NCBI RefSeq assembly: GCF_016862955.1
Contig: NZ_BONY01000084.1
Span: 1-40,856, forward strand
Length of the DNA: 40,856 nt
From: Rhizocola hellebori
GTDB lineage: Bacteria > Actinomycetota > Actinomycetes > Mycobacteriales > Micromonosporaceae
Direction: 5' to 3'
Shown here: one piece after another, positions 32,632 to 38,611 of the stretch
How positions within the stretch are numbered: the stretch's first letter is position 1
How the letters are laid out: each line of letters opens with the position of its first letter
The notes under the pieces: generated by a model
Database searches by the model: none
Told to the model about the DNA's origin: nothing
What the model saw: only the letters and a program-made list of their open reading frames with translations
Program-made: the position numbers and the translations under genes

Positions 32632-33695
32632 GCCAGCTCGTTTCGGCCGGCCTGCCAGACTTCCCCTGGGATCTGCTGGAGCCGGCCAAGGCAAAGGCGG
32701 CCGCACACGCCGACGGCTTAGTCGACCTGTCGATGGGCACGCCCGTCGATTCAGTACCCGAGGTGGTGCAACGCGCCCTGGCACAGGCTGCTGATGCGCC
32801 GGGCTACCCGCTCACCTCGGGCACGCCTGCCCTGCGGGCGGCCATCACCGCCTGGGTCACCCGCGCCTGCGCGGCGGCCCCGGGCTTCGGGGTGTTGCCG
32901 TCGATCGGGTCCAAGGAGCTGGTGGCGTGGCTGCCCACGCTGCTCGGGTTGGGGCCGGGGGACACCGTCGTCCTCCCTGAGGTCTGCTACCCGACCTACG
33001 AGGTGGGCGCTCGCCTGGTGGGCGCCACCGTTCTTCGCACGCTTTCCGGCGACCCCCGGCTGGTCTGGATCAATTCGCCGTCGAACCCGACCGGCGAGGT
33101 GCTGGCGCCTTCGCGGCTGGCCGAGATCCTGCGCTGGGCGCGGGAGCGCGGTGCCATCGTGGCCAGCGACGAGTGCTATCTGAGTCTGCCTTGGACAAAG
33201 GAGCCGGTTTCCGTGCTCTCCCTGTGCGAGGGCGACTACACGGGCGTGCTCGCGCTGCATTCGCTTTCCAAGCGCTCCAACCTTGCCGGGTACAGGGCGG
33301 GGTTCGTGGCCGGGGACCCGGCTCTGATCCAAGAGCTGCTCGCGGTTCGCAAACACACCGGGATGATCATACCCGCGCCGGTACAGGCGGCGATGATCGC
33401 GGCGCTCGGCGACGAGTCGCATGTGGACGCCCAGCGCGCCCGCTATGGCGCGCGCCGCGAAATCCTGCTGGCCGCGCTGACCAAGGCCGGCTTTCAGGTC
33501 GAGCATTCCGAGGCGGGGCTCTACTTCTGGGCCACCCGCGGCGAAGACTGCTGGGAGACCGTCGACTGGTTCGCCCAGCGCGGCATCCTGGTCGCCCCGG
33601 GCACCTTCTACGGCCCGGCCGGGCATCGCCACGTCCGGGTGGCGCTCACTGCCAGCGACGAAAGGGTCGAAGCCGCGGCGGACAGGTTGGCTTAA
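32628..33695 (+). CDS. dapC: N-succinyldiaminopimelate aminotransferase DapC
   Basis: This 355-residue fold-type I PLP enzyme converts N-succinyl-2-amino-6-ketopimelate to N-succinyl-LL-diaminopimelate. Seen are '[16 protein letters not shown]', '[16 protein letters not shown]', '[12 protein letters not shown]', '[12 protein letters not shown]' and the PLP lysine in '[17 protein letters not shown]'. The frame has no ATG, GTG or TTG near the family N-terminus. The best candidate is CTG at 32628, overlapping the fdxA TGA as CTGA, with AAGGAAA upstream. The TAA stop forms part of the predicted -10 of the following ATPase gene. Confidence 0.9.
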   Translation: MSQLVSAGLPDFPWDLLEPAKAKAAAHADGLVDLSMGTPVDSVPEVVQRALAQAADAPGYPLTSGTPALRAAITAWVTRACAAAPGFGVLPSIGSKELVAWLPTLLGLGPGDTVVLPEVCYPTYEVGARLVGATVLRTLSGDPRLVWINSPSNPTGEVLAPSRLAEILRWARERGAIVASDECYLSLPWTKEPVSVLSLCEGDYTGVLALHSLSKRSNLAGYRAGFVAGDPALIQELLAVRKHTGMIIPAPVQAAMIAALGDESHVDAQRARYGARREILLAALTKAGFQVEHSEAGLYFWATRGEDCWETVDWFAQRGILVAPGTFYGPAGHRHVRVALTASDERVEAAADRLA

Positions 33696-33698
33696 TCT
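33693..33698 (+). promoter_or_regulatory. Predicted -10 (TAATCT) of the ATPase-HNH operon at the dapC stop codon
   Basis: TAATCT begins with the dapC TAA stop and ends exactly six bases before the ATG at 33705, as for a leaderless transcript. The cassette may thus have its own promoter. Confidence 0.45.
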
Positions 33699-33704
33699 GG
33701 GGAC

Positions 33705-34847
33705 ATGTATGTCGCGAAGGTGAAGGTCGAGAACATCCGGGGGTTCCACGACGCCCGGAAGGTAGGCCTCAACCTTCCTGCCGCGCCGGGCTGGTGTGTC
33801 CTGATCGGACCGAACGGCTCCGGCCGCACCACCCTCCTGCAGTCCATCGCGCTGGCCATCGGCGGGCCCTCCTTCGCGCCTGCCTTCGTCACCGGCGCGG
33901 CCTGGGTCAGCGCGGGCAAGGAGCGCGGCGGCATCGAAGTCGACCTGGTGCCGGGGGAGCAGGACAGGTTCGCGCGCGGATCGGCAACGCCCGAGGGGCA
34001 CATCTTCGCCGACCTCGTGGTCACCGCTTCGGGGGTGTCAGTCGACAGCAACGTCGGGCGCAGCGGGCCGTGGCAGGAGAACCCGGTCGGATGGTTCGCC
34101 GTGGGCTACGGCGCCTATCGGCGTCCCGCTGCCGCGGCCGCACGCCCGCAGCCACGCCTGGCCGGCCTTTTCCGCGCCGACTCCACGCTCTCCGAAACCG
34201 TGACTTCGGCCGCGGTTTCGCTTATCCGCGATGGCCTGCTGCCCGAGGACCACACCGTCGAAGCCGACTCGGAGGGCCTCTGGGTGACCCGAGCCGGGGT
34301 GCGGCTCGCATTGCGCGATCTGGGAGATGGCTACCGCAACCTCATCGCGCTCGTCCTCGACCTGGTGCGCCAGCTGCACGCCGCGGGCCTGACCGCCGAA
34401 ACCGCGACCGGCGTGGTGCTGCTGGACGAGGTGGAGGCCCACCTCACGCTCGAGTGGCAGCAGTGGATCGGCGGCTGGCTGCTCGCCCACTTTCCCGGCC
34501 TGCAATTCATCGTCAGCACCAACAGTCCCTACGTCTGCCAAGCGGCCACGCCCGGTGGTCTCCTCTCCCTGTCCGGCCCGCCGCGGGTGGTCGACGGCGA
34601 CCTCTACGAGCGGGTCGTGCACGGCAGCGCCGAGGACGTGGCGCTCTCCGAGCTGTTCGGGCTCGAAAGTGCTTATCCGCCAAGGGCTCGGCGGCTGCGC
34701 CAGGAGCTGGTCGAGCTGGAGGTGCGGGTGCTTGACGGGGATGCCAGCGAGGTGCAGCTGGCCAGGTACAGGGAGCTGCAGGAGCTGCTCGTCAGCTCGC
34801 CAACCGCGCGAGCGGCGGAGATCGCGGCCAGGCTGCGGCGCCGATAG
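33705..34847 (+). CDS. AAA/ABC-type ATPase, PtuA-like, with Arg in Walker A
   Basis: This 380-residue SMC/ABC-like ATPase begins 'VAKVKVENIRGFHDA' as AAA_15/21 ATPases do. The P-loop is 'GPNGSGRTT' (35-43): Arg41 replaces the usual Lys. A signature-like 'LRDLGDGYRNLIAL' (203-216), Walker B 'VVLLDEVEAHL' (237-247) and 'STNSPYV' (271-277, Asn where His is common) follow. The C-terminal 60 residues are helical and charged. An HNH nuclease gene begins two bases after its stop. This ATPase-plus-HNH pairing is the composition of the Septu (PtuA-PtuB) anti-phage system and of retron effectors; a defence role is inferred. Shorter than most ATPases of that type. Confidence 0.85.
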   Translation: MYVAKVKVENIRGFHDARKVGLNLPAAPGWCVLIGPNGSGRTTLLQSIALAIGGPSFAPAFVTGAAWVSAGKERGGIEVDLVPGEQDRFARGSATPEGHIFADLVVTASGVSVDSNVGRSGPWQENPVGWFAVGYGAYRRPAAAAARPQPRLAGLFRADSTLSETVTSAAVSLIRDGLLPEDHTVEADSEGLWVTRAGVRLALRDLGDGYRNLIALVLDLVRQLHAAGLTAETATGVVLLDEVEAHLTLEWQQWIGGWLLAHFPGLQFIVSTNSPYVCQAATPGGLLSLSGPPRVVDGDLYERVVHGSAEDVALSELFGLESAYPPRARRLRQELVELEVRVLDGDASEVQLARYRELQELLVSSPTARAAEIAARLRRR

Positions 34848-34849
34848 CG

Positions 34850-35563
34850 ATGATCTACATCCGACGGCTTCCTCTGGCAGTTCCGCTGGCGGACCAGCTC
34901 AACCTGCTCACCAGCGTCCTCGTCGGCCACGGCGCCGACGCCCGCAAACACGCACGCGACCTGTGGAACCGCAGCCGCCAGCCGCGACGCGAGCTGCGTG
35001 AGACGCTCAACCGGATGGCGCCGGGATACCAGCGCTGCATGTACTGCGGTGACAGCGAAGGCACCAGCGTCGACCATTTCGAGCCCATCGCTCGCAACCC
35101 GGTGCGCACCTTCGACTGGCTCAACCATCTGCTGGCCTGCTCGTTCTGCAACAGCAGCCAGAAGGGCAGCCGGTTCCCGGTCGATGAGGAAGGGCAGGCC
35201 CTGCTGATCGACCCGACCATCGAGGATCCTTTCGACCACCTGGTGTTGAGCCTGTCCGCGGGCGAGTACAGGGCCCGCACCCGCAAAGGCACCGAAACCA
35301 TCGCGGTGCTGGGCCTGAACCGTGCCGTCCTGGTCGCCGGGCGTCAGCACGCGAGAGCCGTTATCGGGCAAGCCCTGCGCCAATGGTTCGCCGGCGACCG
35401 AGCCGAGCGCATCCGCCAGATCCGCACCATACGCATGCAGCCGCTGGCCGACGTCTACCAGGCGATGATCCGGTACGCGGTGGCCCCCGGTGCTCAGCAC
35501 CTTTTCGCCACCGAGCCGGACCTGCTGGAAATCCTCCGCGACCCCGAGCTTCAGGAAATGTAG
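34850..35563 (+). CDS. HNH endonuclease, PtuB-like
   Basis: This 237-residue protein has an HNH/zinc-finger core at 60-112: Cys63-x2-Cys66 ('RCMYCGDSEG'), Asp75-His76 ('SVDHFEPI'), Asn92 ('DWLNHLL') and Cys97-x2-Cys100-Asn101 ('CSFCNSSQKGSRFP'), so zinc and catalytic residues look intact. Flanking helical regions carry many basic residues. It resembles HNH proteins paired with ATPases in Septu and retron systems (the TIGR02646 type); that assignment is by motif and context. No reverse transcriptase or ncRNA is nearby. It starts two bases after the ATPase gene and ends seven bases from the convergent dapD stop. Confidence 0.87.
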   Translation: MIYIRRLPLAVPLADQLNLLTSVLVGHGADARKHARDLWNRSRQPRRELRETLNRMAPGYQRCMYCGDSEGTSVDHFEPIARNPVRTFDWLNHLLACSFCNSSQKGSRFPVDEEGQALLIDPTIEDPFDHLVLSLSAGEYRARTRKGTETIAVLGLNRAVLVAGRQHARAVIGQALRQWFAGDRAERIRQIRTIRMQPLADVYQAMIRYAVAPGAQHLFATEPDLLEILRDPELQEM

Positions 35564-35572
35564 AGCCCTCTA
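35561..35572. repeat. 12-bp palindrome made of the two convergent stop codons
   Basis: TAGAG-CC-CTCTA contains the TAG stop of the HNH gene at its left end and the TAG stop of dapD (complement) at its right end. It is too short for a convincing terminator. Confidence 0.6.
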
Positions 35573-36493
35573 ATCGTTGGCGTGCAGGGCGGCGTTGAGG
35601 GTGATGCCGGTGCCGCTGCGCGGGCGGGCTTCCAGGGCGCCGGTCACGGAGTTGCGCAGGAACAACACATTGTCCACACCGGACAGCGCGCTGGCTTTGA
35701 CGATCTCGCCGGTCTCGACCAGGGTGACCTTCGAGCCCGAGGTGACGTAGCAGCCGGCCTCGACGACGCAGTCGTTGCCCAGGGCTATGCCGATGCCGGC
35801 GTTCGCGCCGACGAGGCTGCGCTCGCCCACCGAGATGACGATCTGACCGCCGCCGGAGAGGGTGCCCATGATGGAGGCGCCCGCGCCGATGTCCGAACCC
35901 TCGCCCACGACGACGCCCGAGGAGATGCTGCCCTCGACCATCGAGGTGCCCAGGGTGCCGGCGTTGAAGTTGACGAAACCCTTCTGCATCACCGTCGTGC
36001 CGGAGGCCAGATGCGCGCCCAGCCGCACCCGGTCGGCGTCGGCGATCCTTACCCCGGAGGGGACGACATAGTCGGTCATGCGGGGGAACTTGTCGACGCC
36101 GTAGACGGCAAGGTGGCGGCCGGCGGCGCGTTCGATGAGGCGCAGCTCGTCGACTCGTTCCGGCGGGCACGGCCCGGCGCTGGTCCAGGCGACGTTGGCC
36201 AGCAAGCCGAACACGCCGTCGAGGTTGGCCTGGTGCGGCTGGATCAGCCGGTGGGAGAGCAGGTGCAGCCGAAGATAGGCGTCCGCGGTGCTCGCCGGCG
36301 GCTGGGCGAGAGAGTCGATGATCGTCTCGATCGGTTCCACGCGCAGCCCGGGCAGGGCCGGCTCGGCCGTCTTCAGCGGCGGGTGGCCGGTTTCCGGGTT
36401 TCCAAGGCCAAGGTGTGGGTACCAGACATCGAGCAGCTGTGATTCATGGACGGTCGCGAGGCCGGAGCCCCAGGCGGGCTGGTCAAGACGCAT
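35570..36493 (-). CDS. dapD: Tetrahydrodipicolinate N-succinyltransferase DapD
   Basis: This 307-residue enzyme transfers succinyl from succinyl-CoA to tetrahydrodipicolinate, the entry to the succinylase branch of lysine/DAP synthesis. The C-terminal half is a left-handed beta-helix of hexapeptide repeats ('VRIADADRVRLGAHLASGTT', 'MVEGSISSGVVVGEGSDIGA', 'GERSLVGANAGIGIALGNDC'). The N-terminal domain ('HLGLGNPETGHPPL') is the actinobacterial type. The ATG at 36493 is set by the family N-terminus (RLDQPAWGSGLATV) and by the divergent dapE start 19 bases away. The frame open to 37297 is a shadow of dapE. Confidence 0.94.
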   Translation of the reverse strand: MRLDQPAWGSGLATVHESQLLDVWYPHLGLGNPETGHPPLKTAEPALPGLRVEPIETIIDSLAQPPASTADAYLRLHLLSHRLIQPHQANLDGVFGLLANVAWTSAGPCPPERVDELRLIERAAGRHLAVYGVDKFPRMTDYVVPSGVRIADADRVRLGAHLASGTTVMQKGFVNFNAGTLGTSMVEGSISSGVVVGEGSDIGAGASIMGTLSGGGQIVISVGERSLVGANAGIGIALGNDCVVEAGCYVTSGSKVTLVETGEIVKASALSGVDNVLFLRNSVTGALEARPRSGTGITLNAALHAND

Positions 36494-36499
36494 GGAAAG

Positions 36500-36506
36500 T
36501 AGGCTA
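36500..36506. promoter_or_regulatory. Symmetric shared -10 (TAGGCTA) of divergent dapD and dapE
   Basis: On the plus strand TAGGCT is followed by six bases and the dapE ATG (36512). On the minus strand TAGCCT (complement of 36501-36506) is followed by seven bases and the dapD ATG (36493). One palindromic element can therefore serve two leaderless transcripts starting about 19 bases apart. Upstream -35 elements would lie inside the opposite coding sequences. Confidence 0.6.
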
Positions 36507-36511
36507 CCGGC

Positions 36512-37582
36512 ATGAGTTCTCCGCTTACGCCGCAGGTGCTGGCCGATCCGGTCGCGCTCACCCGGGCCCTGGTCGACATCGAGTCGGTCTCCCGCAACGA
36601 GAAGGAGATCGCCGACGCCGTCGAGGCGGTGCTCGCGCCATTGCCGCATCTGAGTGTGCAGCGGATGGGCAACACCTTGATCGCGCGTACCGATCTCGGG
36701 CGAGGGCAGCGTGTCGTGCTGGCCGGACACCTTGACACCGTGCCGATCGCGGACAACTTTCCGTCCACAGTGGACGCTCAGCGGATCTGGGGCTGTGGCT
36801 CGGCGGACATGAAGGCAGGCACCGCGCTGGCGCTGCACTTCGCCGTGACCGCACCCGAGCCGAAGTACGACGTGACCTACTTCTTCTACGATTGCGAGGA
36901 GATCGAGCACGAGTTCAACGGCCTGAACAAGGTTGCCGCGACCCATCCTGAGCTGTTGCAGGCCGACTTCGCCGTGTTGCTGGAGCCGACGTTCGGGATT
37001 GTCGAGGCGGGGTGCCAGGGCACCATGCGGGCCAGGATCCGGCTCACCGGGCGGCGGGCCCACTCGGCGCGCTCCTGGCTCGGGGTCAACGCGATCCACG
37101 CGGCGGGTGAGGTGCTCTCCCGCCTGGCCGCCTACCAGGCGCGCGAGGTGGAGATCGACGGCTGCCTGTTCCGGGAGGGGCTCAACGCGGTGAGGATAAA
37201 GGGCGGCGTGGCCGGCAACGTGGTCCCTGACCTGTGCGAGATCGAGGTCAACTTCCGTTTCGCTCCAGATCGGAGCGTGGAGCAGGCAACTGCCCACCTT
37301 TCCGAGGTATTCGACGGGTACGAGATAGAAATCGCCGATTCAGCCCCGGCTGCCATGCCGGGCCTGGGCGCGGCCGCCGCGAAGGGTTTCATCGCAGCAG
37401 TAGGCACCGCGCCCAGGGCCAAACTCGGCTGGACCGACGTGTCTCGCTTTGCGGCGCTTGGGATCCCGGCGCTGAACTACGGGCCGGGCGATCCGAACCT
37501 CGCGCACACTCGCGAGGAGCACGTGGAGATTGAAAAGATCGAGGCCGGCGCGCAGGTGCTAGGACGTTGGCTCGTCGGATGA
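36512..37582 (+). CDS. dapE: Succinyl-diaminopimelate desuccinylase DapE
   Basis: This 356-residue M20-family di-zinc hydrolase cleaves N-succinyl-LL-DAP to LL-DAP and succinate. Metal and catalytic residues lie in 'LAGHLDTVP' (His73, Asp75), 'GSADMKAG' (Asp99), 'DCEEIEHE' (Glu129-Glu130) and 'LLEPTFG'. The dimerisation (lid) domain is at about 175-290, and the final His is in 'LAHTREEHVEIE'. With dapC and dapD it covers three steps of one branch. It diverges from dapD with 18 bases between the start codons. Its 3' end may overlap a small minus-strand ORF. Confidence 0.94.
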   Translation: MSSPLTPQVLADPVALTRALVDIESVSRNEKEIADAVEAVLAPLPHLSVQRMGNTLIARTDLGRGQRVVLAGHLDTVPIADNFPSTVDAQRIWGCGSADMKAGTALALHFAVTAPEPKYDVTYFFYDCEEIEHEFNGLNKVAATHPELLQADFAVLLEPTFGIVEAGCQGTMRARIRLTGRRAHSARSWLGVNAIHAAGEVLSRLAAYQAREVEIDGCLFREGLNAVRIKGGVAGNVVPDLCEIEVNFRFAPDRSVEQATAHLSEVFDGYEIEIADSAPAAMPGLGAAAAKGFIAAVGTAPRAKLGWTDVSRFAALGIPALNYGPGDPNLAHTREEHVEIEKIEAGAQVLGRWLVG

Positions 37583-37699
37583 AACGGACTCGGCCTCGGC
37601 GAGCGCGGTGGCAACCGCGATGCGACGGGCGGTCACCAGGGCGCGGATGCGCTGGCGCATAGCTTGGCGCTGACGATGAAGGTCAGAACGGTTAGTCAC
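37559..37699 (-). CDS. Possible small basic protein antisense to the end of dapE
   Basis: From the GTG at 37699 the frame encodes 46 residues, strongly basic and helical ('LHRQRQAMRQRIRALVTARR', then 'ALAEAESVSSDEPTS'). A GGAGG-containing run lies about eleven bases upstream. It overlaps the last 24 bases of dapE on the other strand. The frame stays open to 37879, but that part lacks any feature. No family recognised; it may be a chance ORF. Confidence 0.35.
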   Translation of the reverse strand: MTNRSDLHRQRQAMRQRIRALVTARRIAVATALAEAESVSSDEPTS

Positions 37700-37840
37700 A
37701 GTGATCGCCCCCTCCACTTGCCCCATTAGTGGTCGATGCTGCTTGTATGACGCCTCAGCTTCTCTCGAGGTTGCGACATTTTCATGTGAGTTAGCTGTAC
37801 GGCGGCTTGTCCGGCCAAACGATCCTGCGAGGCTAGGGTT

Positions 37841-38611
37841 ATGGGCATGACGCATAGCGACCGAAGGCCTGAGCGGCACCGCGGGCCGGTGACCCTGCGC
37901 CGCGAGGCTGTCTCGTCAGGAACCGCAGACCAGGCCCTTCTCGACTCGGCCGGACGTCCGGATTGGAAGGTTCGGGACGCCTGGCGCACGCTGCGCATTC
38001 TCAGCGAGTTCGTCGAGGGTTTCGATACGCTCAGTGATCTCCCCCCGGCGGTGAGCGTTTTCGGCTCTGCGCGAAGCGCCCCCGATTCGGCCGAGTGCGA
38101 CCTGGCTCGCCGGCTCGGCCACGCTCTGGCCAAAGCGGGCTACGCGGTCATCACCGGCGGCGGGCCGGGCGTGATGGAGGCCGCGAACAGAGGCTGCACC
38201 GAAGGCGGTGGCCTGTCGGTCGGGCTGGGCATTGAGCTTCCCTTTGAACAGAGCGTCAACGAGTGGGTCGATGTGGGCATCGACTTTCGCTACTTCTTCG
38301 CGCGCAAGACCATGTTTGTCAAATATGCGCAGGCGTTCGTCGTCCTGCCGGGCGGGTTCGGCACCATGGACGAGCTGTTCGAGGCGCTGACCCTGGTCCA
38401 AACCGGCAAGGTGACGCGTTTCCCGGTGGTGCTGATGGGCGTCGGCTACTGGTCTGGCCTGCTGGAATGGATGCGCACCACGATGGCCACCCGCGGCATG
38501 ATCTCGCTGGAAGACCTGGAGATGCTGCTGGTGACCGACGACGTGAACGAAGCTGTGAAGCACATTTTGGAGTCGGACCTGTCGCCCCCTCGTGGTGAAA
38601 TGGCGCCATGA
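37841..38611 (+). CDS. LOG-family (TIGR00730) Rossmann-fold protein
   Basis: This protein is 256 residues from the first ATG. 'VITGGGPGVMEAANRG' (103-118) and 'LPGGFGTMDELFEAL' (169-183) give the PGGxGTxxE motif of the cytokinin riboside 5'-monophosphate phosphoribohydrolase (LOG) family, which cleaves the N-glycosidic bond of nucleotide 5'-monophosphates. Rv1205 is the M. tuberculosis counterpart. The first 40 residues are poorly conserved. A TAGGGT element lies one base before the first ATG and seven before the second (37847), so a leaderless message would start at 37847. The stop overlaps the helicase start as ATGA. Confidence 0.9.
   Translation: MGMTHSDRRPERHRGPVTLRREAVSSGTADQALLDSAGRPDWKVRDAWRTLRILSEFVEGFDTLSDLPPAVSVFGSARSAPDSAECDLARRLGHALAKAGYAVITGGGPGVMEAANRGCTEGGGLSVGLGIELPFEQSVNEWVDVGIDFRYFFARKTMFVKYAQAFVVLPGGFGTMDELFEALTLVQTGKVTRFPVVLMGVGYWSGLLEWMRTTMATRGMISLEDLEMLLVTDDVNEAVKHILESDLSPPRGEMAP

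Noticed and set aside
33705-35563. Complete retron
   Set aside because: The ATPase-HNH pair resembles retron effectors, but no reverse transcriptase gene or msr/msd-like ncRNA is found in the flanking sequence.
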